A stretch of DNA of 30,802 bases from Larix sibirica (Eukaryota; Streptophyta; Pinopsida; Pinales; Pinaceae). The translations under genes and the position numbers were made by a program. Location: NCBI GenBank assembly GCA_004151065.3, contig NWUY0300013325.1, positions 20,674 through 51,475 on the forward strand, read 5' to 3'. Positions 1 through 8,537 of the stretch are shown in pieces. The stretch's first letter is position 1. Each line of letters starts with the position of its first letter. A model generated the notes under the pieces. That model was not told where the DNA came from, made no database searches, and saw only the letters and a list, made by a program, of their open reading frames with translations.

Positions 1-205
1 TATCTACAGCTCTTCACCTTCCACCCCGTGGCCATCCCTCCAGAGCGTCCACGAGAATCCACACCAACAAACTTCCAACCAGGTAGCAATTGTTCCAATG
101 CCCGAACAACCTCCTCACTGCCACCCAAAGTTTCTTGCAACAGTAAAACATCCGGTTGATTTAATTCCACCAACCTCCAAAGTGACGATTTTTTAATGGG
201 ACTCG
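1..205 (-). mobile_element. LINE (non-LTR retrotransposon) fragment, start of endonuclease domain
   Basis: Read on the minus strand, about 65 residues are open and resemble the N-terminal part of the APE-type endonuclease of plant L1-like LINEs. They contain SPIKKSSLWRLVELNQPDV, then LLLQET (the conserved QE in the active-site region), then VDSRGRSGG followed by TGW. This domain nicks target DNA to prime reverse transcription. The frame runs off the left edge of the window, so the rest of ORF2 would lie outside. The right end abuts copia pol sequence in the same orientation near 200-210. That fits a 5'-truncated LINE inserted into the copia element. No ORF1, 5' UTR or target-site duplication can be assessed here. 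The LINE assignment is family knowledge applied to clear motifs; the insertion history is inference. Confidence 0.75.
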
Positions 206-445
206 CCAAACATCTAGAGTGTATTGTTCCACCTCTTTGTTGAATTCAATCGATTCACCTAAATCCAAACTTTCGTCGTTCATTTCAAACTCTTTCTTTT
301 CTGTTTTTTCTCTTTTAACCTAATCATCCCTGGAAGTGTCTCCAACTTATATGAAGATCACATATTTGCTATAAATTTCCTTCCTTGTGACTGGATTCCA
401 CAACTTACCTTTCACTCCATCCTTGTAACCAATGAAGATACATTT

Positions 446-1210
446 CTACGACTTGCTGTTGAGTTTGCTTCTTTTCTCCTTTGAGATACACACAAAGGCT
501 TCACACCCAAAAACTTTGAGATTTGTAAGAGAGGGATTTTTTCCAGCCCAAGCCTCATATGGATTCTTGTTAATCGGAGTCATCGACGGTGACCTATTCA
601 CTAGGTAACATGTTGTGTCGATTGCCTTTTCCCATAATTCTTGTGTGACTCCAACACCACTGAGCATTCTCCTCACTTTATCCATCAACGTTTTGTTCAT
701 TCTTTTAGCAACTCCATTTTGTTGAGGCATGTAAGGAGTTGTTTTTTTTAACTATATTGTGTTGTCTATAGAACTACTCAAATACCTTTTTACCTAATTC
801 TCCTTTGTTATCAGTTCTCAACATCTTAATCTTTTTACTGGTTTGATTTTCCAAAAGAGCTTTTAAACTCTTGAAACGTCTCAAAAACCTCGGATTTATT
901 CCTCAGAAAATACAACCATGTCATTCTAGAGAAATCAATTATGAAATAAATGTATACTAGGCTCCTCCCAGTGAAGGGATCGACACATGTCCAAACACAT
1001 CAATATGTATTAACTTCGGTATTTCATTAGCCCTAGCAGCACTAGATGAGAACCTTGCACTACTCTGTTTACCATAAATACAATATTCACAAAAAGTTGA
1101 CTTCTTCAGAACAGTCATGGATACCTTCAACCATACCTTTATTATGCATGGCACAAAGACCTTTCTCACCTGTATTTCCCATTGATTGATTCCACAACAT
1201 GGTCAAGTCG
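446..1210 (-). pseudogene. copia integrase (GAG-pre-integrase zinc finger plus catalytic core), broken
   Basis: This would be the domain that inserts the element cDNA. From right to left, the HHCC-type pre-integrase region shows LWNQSMGNTGEKG, then FCEYCIYGKQ with the paired cysteines. The core follows, with LIHIDVFGHV (first catalytic Asp) and, near 815-825, RTDN (second Asp). The conserved motif that normally reads GVAER is GVAKRMNKT at about 700-710, so the catalytic Glu is Lys. The tail VNRSPSMTP to VFGCEAFV is typical of plant copia integrases. Pieces lie in at least three frames, with frameshifts around 740-900 and 1090-1165. In the pre-integrase region, His is replaced by Asn at LWNQ and GNTG (family usually LWHQ and GHTG). 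Dead copy; family assignment very secure. Confidence 0.88.
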
Positions 1211-1489
1211 ATTAGACAAGAAGATATGATGTCTGAATTAGGACATACGACATTAGCACATTCATCAGTGTCTTTTCTTTCCAATAGCTTGTACAAGGTT
1301 CTAGTACGAACTCCTCTCATTAGTGCCATTGCTCCTTGCACCATCTTGCACATATATTTCTCAAATGCAGACTACACACATGCATTCCCCATTTTACTTA
1401 CTAAGATCAGGTTTCAATCCCGTGGGATATGCAGTACTCTCGGAAGTGTTCTGATTCGTCCATCTTTTAGTTTTAGTCAAAATTTACCT

Positions 1490-1640
1490 CGTTCGACTAT
1501 TCTAGTCGATGAATCATCTCCCAGTAGGACATCACCACAATTGAACTTCTTATACTCACAAAACCATTCTCCGCGAGGTGTCATATGATATGATGAACCA
1601 GATTCAATTAGCCAAGAGTCACGATCCGATTGTGTACTTG
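1490..1640 (-). pseudogene. copia aspartic protease active-site region, mutated
   Basis: The minus strand encodes a stretch around 1560-1625 reading DSWLIESGSSYHMTPRGEWF, the conserved segment surrounding the copia protease active site. The family motif is normally Asp-Ser-Gly-Ala/Cys-Ser; here it is ESGSS, so the catalytic Asp is Glu. Downstream, VLLGDDSSTRIVERGK (about 1540-1490) matches the next protease strands. The protease would cleave the Gag-Pol polyprotein. The Asp-to-Glu change alone would be expected to inactivate it. Confidence 0.72.
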
Positions 1641-2474
1641 CGGAGGCTAAATACACATCTCCTTTATCTTCTTGCGAAGTTTTACCATCAGTCGACTGAA
1701 CTTCCTTAGACCCTTTGATTTTCTCGACTTCCGCCGACTTATATTTTTGTCTATAATTCCCGACTTTACCGCATCACCAACATATTTTTGTTGCTAGAAT
1801 AGGGGATCTGGTGTTAGATCTACCCCTTGACTTCAACTTTCTACCAGAGGTTTTTCCTTTTGCTTTGTCTATCGATCGAACTCTAACCGTCAAGGCATCG
1901 TGGGTTGAACCTTACATGTTTTTTCGTATCATCTCTTTTTACAATAGAGATGCGACCACATCGTCAATATTCAATGTGGTATTGTTGCTTCCAATATCCA
2001 CAACCAAGCTATCCCAAAAATCTGGAAAGAACACAACTGACTGATACATTTTTCTTCGGTGATTTTAATATCCACATACATCAAGTGAATGATCATAGTG
2101 TTGAACACATTCAAGTGCTATGTAATAGAGTCACCTTCCCCCATCCTTAGAAGATACATCTTCTTCTGAAGAAACAACTCGTTAACCAAAGATTTCAACT
2201 GGTACAAGTTCCCCAACTTTTCCCATAGCTTCATTGTAGTGTCTTCTTCTGAGACATTCAGCATTACAAAATATGCTAAACAAAGTCAGATTGTACTCCT
2301 TTCCTTCTTGTCAATATTTTGCCAATATTCCTTCGACACACTAGTTGGATTCATTCCTAGGTCGACTGCAACCCATTGTTCTCGTTCCACAAGGATATCC
2401 TCCATTTTAAGCTTCCAAAGCTCAATTTTTTTCCCATTAAAATTTTCAATTTCTATCCCTGACGTGTTAGCCAC
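1640..2474 (-). pseudogene. copia gag, with N-terminal domain and ruined zinc knuckle
   Basis: The N-terminus on the minus strand reads from 2474 as ANTSGIEIENFNGKKIELW followed by KLKMEDILVEREQW, typical of plant copia Gag (capsid protein). The expected ATG start is GTG (complement of 2472-2474). The first segment is open only to about 2286; the rest is broken by stops and frameshifts. Near 1800-1745 the nucleic-acid-binding knuckle, normally Cys-X2-Cys-X4-His-X4-Cys, reads C-W-stop-C-GKVGN-YRQKY. The His is Asn, the final Cys is Tyr, and there is an internal stop. Small plus-strand ORFs across this segment are shadows. Confidence 0.82.
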
Positions 2475-2583
2475 TCTAACTATAAATCAATGTTTAGGGA
2501 AACTCCCACTGCAACAAGTATTCACCAGATCCAAGACCAATCCAAACCCTCAGCAACAGAGGCATCCCCCTATATCCAAATAC

Positions 2584-2596
2584 AGCTCTGATACCA
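2584..2596 (-). promoter_or_regulatory. Primer binding site for initiator tRNA-Met
   Basis: The minus strand reads TGGTATCAGAGCT, complementary to the 3' end of plant initiator tRNA-Met, the usual primer of copia elements. It lies two bases inside the LTR end at 2599 and upstream of gag, which fixes the element's orientation as minus. Confidence 0.85.
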
Positions 2597-2598
2597 AT

Positions 2599-3048
2599 TG
2601 TTGGTTCTAATACCGATTACATTAGGTTTGCAAATTGATTCATATAGTTAAACACAATTATACATAAAAAAATGGCACACAACACATCAATACATTACAC
2701 AAAAATTACCCTGGAAATTCCTCACCTGGGGGAAAACCAACACTCATCATTAATCGAACACTCATAAAAGATGTTTACAACCATGATTTACTAGACCACA
2801 AATCACACTTCATTACATGATNCCTAACCACTTTCAATTATTCTGTTACAATCGACTTGACTGGGTCAAATTTGGTCAATTTCTCATTGAGCTTTTGGTT
2901 GTTCTGTCGACTTCCTGTCAACTAATCATTTGCCTTCGACTAAAAAACTATTTCGGTCAGCTAGTCGACTAGATCTCCACTATCTATCAACTCCGATTCC
3001 AGTTGACTATCGACTTTACCATTCGGTTTACATGCAAAGAATACAACA
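2599..3048 (-). repeat. Putative 5' LTR of the copia element
   Basis: The sequence adjoining the primer binding site begins TGTTGG on the plus strand. The proposed outer end is CAACA at 3044-3048, giving TG...CA ends with a TGTTG/CAACA inverted pair and a length of about 450 bp. The inner boundary is well supported by the primer binding site. The outer boundary is inferred from the terminal motif because the second LTR is outside the window. The interior holds many copies of the motif TCGACT, including a 12-bp palindrome CTAGTCGACTAG at 2961-2972, and one ambiguous base at 2822. Confidence 0.65.
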
Positions 3049-3219
3049 TTCCCAATAGTTGGGAGGAGACACTTAAAATCCATCCATGCTAAGGATTGGT
3101 GTGGCCTAGGCCGACTACAATCCCCGAGTGATTTTGATGGCTAAAATGCCCATGGGTTGTGGTTTCTTAGACCATAAGCTAGTCTTGCAAGTCACGGGAA
3201 AAACTAGCAAACAAAAAAA
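3049..3219. other. Anonymous flank of the copia LTR
   Basis: No gene or element is recognised. If the LTR end at 3048 is right, the first bases here (ttccc) would be one copy of the target-site duplication, but the other copy is outside the window. Confidence 0.3.
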
Positions 3220-3890
3220 ACTATGTTGGCATTATCATGAAGACTTGAACTTGACGTTATAAATCTTGATGTTGGCTTTATGCCGACTATGTTGGCATCG
3301 TGCAAACATAAAGTTAAGCTCACTATACTGGCATTAATACATTTTAACATGTTTGCATGAGAACTTTAATTCTTGAAACTACAAATGGTGACGTTATGAT
3401 GCTATTTATGTTGTTATGTTCTGCCAAGTACAATGACTCTATAGACTACCTCTAGGTAAATTATAACTATGCAAATTGTGTTTCAGCAAGGGCTCCCAAT
3501 TTAAAAAAAAAATGTTCTGCTATTATGTTTTGTAAAACACACCTAAATACCAATTGGCATTGTCAAACTTGAAGCCGACATTATAAATCATGACATCAAC
3601 TTTATCATATCTATGTTGGAATTATCCCTAGGAAAATTGTAACACTATAAATGATAATTCCTTCAATTGTAATTCAACAAGGACTCCCCATATTTTTAAA
3701 AATTTTGTTATATATTATTTAAATTTTGTAATGTTATGCAAAGCACACCTAAATAACAATTGCCGCTATCAGGTTTGAATCTAATGTTTTAAATCATGAC
3801 ACCAACGTTATCCTAATTATGTCAATGTTATTTAGGTTTAAAGTTAGCATATTATGCCTGCAATAATACATTTTAACATGTATTCATGAC
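3220..3890. repeat. Degenerate long-unit tandem repeat, about 206-bp unit
   Basis: Three diverged copies of one unit can be followed by eye. Shared pieces include CACACCTAAATA at 3538 and 3744 (206 bp apart), TTCA(G/A)CAAGG(G/A)CTCCC at 3482 and 3673, and TTATAAATC(A/T)TGA at about 3257 and 3584 (TTTTAAATCATGA at about 3788). ATTTTAACATGT..TCATGA occurs near 3341 and 3870. Poly-A/T tracts separate the units. No protein is encoded. Confidence 0.6.
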
Positions 3891-5339
3891 AACTTGTTTG
3901 CAAGAAACACCTCATCACATAAGGTTTGTACTTGATGTAGACAATGACAGTGTTGATGATGGTTATGTAGTTGAGAGTGTTAATACCGCTAGATGAAGAA
4001 CATCTAGTTCACATATTAGATAAAAATTGTGGGTAATTGTTTGCGGTGAATTTATAGGTTAATTTTTTGTTTGTTTTGATTATGTGTTAGGCTAACAAAG
4101 TTCATGATTGTTTTGTGCAAGTTAACCCCATAGTCCCAATTAGGATTGGGACAAGGCTCTGATCTTTTGTCATATTTCTAAACAGGCACAAAGAGGATCC
4201 TCATGTCCATGTTGTTAATCTAGAGAGTCCCCCTCCACCTCTTAATCTAGGGAATCCCCCCCTCCCATTCTTCTTGTCGATTACAAAGATGAAGATCATG
4301 ATATACTTAGCAATGTTTTATTGGATCCGTCAATAATAAGTTTGCTCATGGTAATGACTCCATGTTTATCGTGTTAATTACTCTTTCAATTTGATGTTGT
4401 TGTGGTTCTATCAATGTTTAACTTTTGTTATTTTCCCTTTGAAAGTAGACGAGCAAGATGATGAGGTTGAACAATAGCTCGATGATTAAATGTGAGGAAA
4501 TATTATGGTAAAAGTGGGTTGGAGATGGAGAGAAATGGATACAAGGTTGTATAGTCCTAGCGTTATGAGTTTCTACAAGTCACTCTACTTTTATTTTGTT
4601 GTTGTACTTTGAACTATTGACATTATAAATTTTATGTTTTTTCATCTAGAACATGAATCAATGACACTGAATGATGTCAAGCAAAGATCTAATATGGTTT
4701 ATGATCAAAGGACAAATGCATAGATGGTGAGGATAATTTTAACTTGCATTTAATGATTGTAGTTATTTTTTTCTTTCTGATTTTGATATGAGTATGCTCT
4801 TATTTTATTCTAACACCCTCAAAGTTTAACAAGTAACCAATTATGAGCTCACCCTTGGTTTTGATGTCGCCTAGGCAAAATTGAGGAACTAGATCCAAGA
4901 TAGAGAGCTATGCATTATGAGCATATTCTCCCAAATGGTAAACGAAAGAAAATCCTTAGATCACATATCACATTGTAGGATGCGTGAGAGGCAGATATAA
5001 ACAAGTAGGTGAAGTGGTACGAGGAAATGATAATGGGTACATTGCCTCTAACAAATGATTGCACAGCTCAACTCTTTTTAGCAACTTCAACAAATTATTG
5101 CACATGTATACATGTACCCCTAAAAAACATAACAAGTTTCAAGTTTGCATGAGGAGAAGGGGGGCACAAAGATAATTATTTTTCTTATTTCCTGTAATCA
5201 TCTCAAAGGAGGTTTCTTGGAACGAGCTTCTCTACAACACTTCCAAACAGGCATTGTACTACTACTAGGTGGTAACCTAGTTACTATTTGTACTATTTGG
5301 GTGGTATTATTTGTATATATAATACAAAATTTTGGCATT
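3891..5339. other. AT-rich stretch without a recognisable gene
   Basis: No ORF here resembles a known family. Two stretches (about 4190-4350 and 4880-5030) have a more coding-like, less AT-rich composition and are bounded by intron-like T-rich tracts ending in AG. They could be remnants of exons of a captured or decayed gene on the plus strand. The hydrophobic 78-codon ORF at 5145-5381 is best explained by T-rich sequence. Confidence 0.3.
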
Positions 5340-5790
5340 ATTGTAATTCCTTTGTTTGTTTTGTTGTTGCTAATGTTATAGTTATGTTTCATGTTTATGG
5401 AATAAATTATCCAACAATAATATCAGCGTAATTGACTATAATGATGCTAGCATTATTGTTTATTTTTGTTCTTATGCCACTTTAAGTTATTGTTTGTTTT
5501 GTTGTTATGCTTATATTAACAATTAAAATTGTTATAGCTTGTTTTTGTTTGTATTGGCTGTTGTGTTCTATAAAATCATTAAATCATTCAAAATGCTATA
5601 GTTTAAGTTATAGTTTGTTTTATTGTTATTCTCTATATAAAAAATTCAAATTGTCATAGTTTGTTTTTGCTTTTATGTTAGATGTGTTAGTTTATGTTAT
5701 AGTTTGTTTTGTTTTGCTAGGCAATTTTGATGTTATACACTATAAGTCATTCAAATAGTTATTGTTTATTGTTGTTGTTATGTTACTTAC
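5340..5790. repeat. T-rich degenerate repeat cluster
   Basis: The phrase (A/T)GTTTGTTTT(G/A)TTGTTAT and close variants recurs near 5352, 5486, 5611, 5699 and 5761, separated by similar AAATT(C/G)AAATTGT(C/T)ATAG-like segments. The spacing is irregular, about 60 to 135 bp. This is a decayed tandem or microsatellite-like array with no coding evidence. Confidence 0.45.
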
Positions 5791-6101
5791 TTATGGTTTA
5801 GGCTTGCATTGCATTCTAGACTTTATATAGCTGAACTCATCTTCACAAATAACTCAGCTCATCTCCACAATAATCATGCATCTTCCCAATTGGGTTTATT
5901 CAATGAATGGAAAGGATGGTATGGGCAACCATTTATCATTTTGAATAACTAAAACCTCTAATAGTTGGCTAGAAGTGAATTGGGCAGTGCATTTCTATAA
6001 AAATGCACGGGTACACATTGAGAAACATGCACCTTAGTGATGAGTACTTCTCAAGGAACTATTTATTGTTAGCCTTGCAAAAATATAGAGTTCAATATAT
6101 G
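5791..6101. other. Non-coding stretch, nothing recognised
   Basis: AT-rich sequence with a short imperfect direct repeat near 5830-5875 (CTCATCTTCACAA and CTCATCTCCACAA). No gene, RNA or element was identified. Confidence 0.3.
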
Positions 6102-6173
6102 TTGGCATTGTTGACTGCAACCTCATTGGAATTGTTGATTGCAACCGCATTGGCATTATTGACTGCAATCATG
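6102..6173. repeat. 24-bp minisatellite, three copies
   Basis: Three consecutive 24-bp units start at 6102, 6126 and 6150. Each has the form TTGG(C/A)ATT(G/A)TTGA(C/T)TGCAA(C/T)C followed by three or four variable bases. The 24-bp period keeps short ORFs open on both strands (6003-6197 plus, 6092-6277 minus), giving repetitive Leu/Ala/Thr or Asn/Ala/Val peptides that are by-products, not genes. Confidence 0.85.
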
Positions 6174-6207
6174 TTGTTGTTACTATTTGGGAAATAAATA
6201 ACACCTA

Positions 6208-6352
6208 ATGCCAACATTATTAGGTCAGACAACATGTTTTTCTTTAGTGATTCATAGAACAATAATTCAATTAGCAAGTTACTTTAAAATATAAAACCAA
6301 TTATTTCCATATTTGTTATCAATAAATAGTTTAGTGCTTTCATTAGAGTTTG
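6208..6352. repeat. Direct repeat, copy 1 (partner at 6490-6634)
   Basis: About 145 bp aligns with 6490-6634 at an offset of 285 bp. Shared blocks are TAGGTCAG.CAACATGTTTTT, AGCAAGTTACTTTAAAA and AATAAATAGTT followed by TTTCA(T/A)TAG(A/G)GTT. The copies differ by scattered substitutions and small indels, so the duplication is old. No coding content. Confidence 0.6.
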
Positions 6353-6489
6353 CAAAGTTTAGATTTGTAACCAATAATGAGTTCAATTATTTCATTAGGG
6401 TTCACAAAAAACTACTTTTTACAGTTAAAATTGAACACTGACCCAATATCCTCTTTGTACCATTTTGTTACTCTTAAAAAAAATAGCCC

Positions 6490-6634
6490 TGAATGTTGAT
6501 GTTATTAAGTCAGTCAACATGTTTTTTAAGTAATTCATAGATTGATAGGTTATTGAGCAAGTTACTTTAAAAGAGGAAAATAATTATTTTTATATTTATT
6601 ATTAATAAATAGTTATGTTCTTTCAATAGGGTTC
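6490..6634. repeat. Direct repeat, copy 2 (partner at 6208-6352)
   Basis: Second copy of the repeat starting at 6208. It shares TCAACATGTTTTT, GAGCAAGTTACTTTAAAA and the AATAAATAGTT block with the same order and spacing. The 135 bp between the copies also holds a partial echo (TTTCATTAGGGTT near 6390), so more than two copies may once have existed. Confidence 0.6.
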
Positions 6635-7394
6635 GACGTACATCCACTCTTTTGGGAGTGAATGCTAACATTATTAGTTTGTTTGTCCAAGGGAGGTAAT
6701 GCAGTCTCCAAAAAGTATCTGGTGATTTGTTCTAGGAAGCATTTTGGGTCACTTACATCGCATGTCATGTAAAAATTCAAAAAGGCATAAAAGTATGGTT
6801 AGGAATGAGATTTTTCCACGGGGGTGCTCGTTTTTCTAACCCGGAGAACTCACTATATCCTTAAACCCACTTTGGAATTAATTTGAGTGATTATTTATCA
6901 CTTAAATTAAATTTCTCTCAAAAAAGTAAAAAAAGTGAATACAAAATTAAAAAAATAGAGTCTTGCATGATTTGTGGTTGTGATAGGTACTGGTGGTTGA
7001 GGAAATTGAAGGCGATCACATGCCTGCTTTTTTATGGACCTTTTGAAATGTGTTTGAATAAATCTCCTTAAGAACTTGTGAGGACAACCAATGTCGATGT
7101 TATCCATTTGCATATTCCTTAAAGGATGAAATTGACAAGTAAAAAAATCCCCCAAGCTTTGCATTGTTGTTGCGCACCTTGCTGCTTCTAATCTAAACAT
7201 ATTTATTTTGCATTTCATAAAAATGCAATGATGAACAGCCTTGTTGAACTCCACAATCACACTCTACTTAGTATGTTCATTTATGAGATTGTGGTTTTCC
7301 TCCTCATCCCCTCCACCAACCGGTGTGGTGTTTCACTCACCTTCAAAACATCTGTAGTCATATATTAATGCTAGTTGCAATGGTGGTAATAAAG
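6635..7394. other. Anonymous stretch downstream of the transposase relic
   Basis: No family is recognised. A 117-codon minus-strand ORF (7260-6907) contains Cys/His-rich pieces and a basic, Phe-rich end in poor-complexity sequence. It could be the 3' end of the neighbouring transposase gene or chance, and I do not claim it as a gene. Confidence 0.25.
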
Positions 7395-7685
7395 TCAATG
7401 GTTCAATAGAGTACGGAAATAACGTTGCTCCCATGGAGGATCCATGAGTGGGAAATAAGGTGGAATAGAAGGGGACACTCCCTTAATGTACACATATGCC
7501 TCCTCAACATGTTTGCATATATCTCCCCTCTTCACATCTGAGCACTCACAAACTATCATCTCTGATCCAGGATTGCACATGGCATAGAACATATATGGTT
7601 GTAGATATTGTGACTTGATGTTCATGAAGTCAGGGTTTCCATGGTCAGTAAGAACATCTATGTCTAGGATGTTAAGTGCACTCTA
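7395..7685 (-). pseudogene. SWIM zinc-finger part of the MULE-type transposase
   Basis: This is the C-terminal exon-like remnant of the transposase. Upstream of the first Met, the frame is open and reads ALNILDIDVLTDHGNPDF. The finger residues are Cys26, Cys28, Cys37 and His39 of the 76-codon ORF (7625-7395). After the finger comes a Pro/Tyr-rich tail (SIPPYFPLMDPPWEQRYFRT). SWIM fingers in MULE and FAR1 proteins are thought to bind DNA or protein. All four ligands remain, unlike most domains in this window. Confidence 0.75.
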
Positions 7686-7699
7686 CCATGATGTCTTGC

Positions 7700-8323
7700 A
7701 TATATGATTTATCACATAATTCTAAGCAAATATGTTTTCTTGCGTAAACAAAATGAAATCATAGTGGGAGTGTACTTGCACTATAAGTTTGCCAATAGGC
7801 CAATGCATTCTACAAGAATATGCACTATGGATTTGAGAAAACACCAACGTCAAATCAATATTAGTTTTTATAATATGTATAACATTGGAATTAATATATA
7901 ATTTTATTTATTTTTACATAAATTGATCATCACAGAAAACATGGAATTGGAATTAAACACTCGCCTCTCTAAGGAACTGTTGTTTGATATGATTATGGTA
8001 TGATCCAATGGAGCATTGCTTTCCTATTGTGGATGTCTAAAGCCCCTAAATTCTTTGACCAACATACCTGCAACATTTCAAATGCCATATCAAAATAAGA
8101 AATAACATTGGCTAAATCATTGACAATAACAAATTATCATCGTTATAGATTTAGAAATAACGAATTATAATTTTGAAAATTTTGGAAATAACATTGTTCA
8201 AATTAGCAACAATAATCATTTATCACTATAATGGATTTTATAAATAATGTTGGCCAAATCACTAGCAATAATGTATCATTGTGATATATTTATACTAACT
8301 TAGTTATGGTTCCCACTAATATT
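7700..8323. other. AT-rich interior of the MULE relic, intron-like with weak repeats
   Basis: No clear coding match. The phrase AAATAA(C/T)(A/G)TTG..(C/A)AAAT recurs near 8100, 8186 and 8242, each time followed by a run like AGCAATAAT..AT(C/T)AT, suggesting a small decayed tandem array. A minus-strand stretch near 8020-7960 (TIIISNNSSLERR) weakly resembles the post-catalytic part of MULE transposases. Confidence 0.35.
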
Positions 8324-8537
8324 TCAAATAGTGATGAAACCAATTTGCTCATAGGACTTTCCATAGAAATCTAGCAATTTGTTCACAACATCCTTGACTA
8401 ATAATGAGTCACGAACATACCTAGTCTTTTTCAAATAGTGATGAAACCAATTTGCTCATAGAACTTTCCATAGAAATCTAGCAATTTGTTCACAACATCC
8501 TTGACTAATAATGAGTCACGAACATACCTAGTTTTTT
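8324..8537. repeat. Recent 107-bp tandem duplication
   Basis: Two adjacent copies, 8324-8430 and 8431-8537, are nearly identical. The clear substitution is AGGACTTTC against AGAACTTTC; the T-rich copy ends differ in length. The duplicated piece reads on the minus strand as RDSLLVKDVVNKLLDFYGKF, coding-like and in the path of the transposase. Because 107 is not a multiple of three, the duplication shifts any frame crossing it. Near-identity means it is much younger than the other repeats here. Confidence 0.9.

Larger units (their letters stand above)
206..2598 (-). mobile_element. Ty1/copia retrotransposon internal region, decayed and truncated
   Basis: The segment reads on the minus strand in the copia order: primer binding site, gag, zinc knuckle, protease, GAG-pre-integrase, integrase and the post-integrase linker (KCIFIGYKDGVKGKLWNPVT at about 425-366). 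Reverse transcriptase and RNase H should follow but are replaced at about 205 by LINE sequence. Short ORFs in several frames show many frameshifts and stops. Functional residues are lost in the knuckle, protease and integrase, so the copy cannot be autonomous. Integrase preceding the expected reverse transcriptase position is what separates copia from gypsy. Confidence 0.9.

Noticed and set aside
1199-2610. Plus-strand ORFs of 77 to 129 codons
   Set aside because: They are shadows of the minus-strand copia gag, protease and pre-integrase sequence, which has clear homology.
5145-5381. 78-codon ORF with a strongly hydrophobic C-terminus, resembling a small membrane protein
   Set aside because: The hydrophobicity comes from T-rich repeated DNA; the opposite strand is also open; no conserved motif.
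6003-6277. Opposing ORFs with hydrophobic (plus) or Asn/Ala/Val-rich (minus) repeats, looking like a membrane peptide
   Set aside because: They owe their length to the 24-bp minisatellite; no start context or homology.
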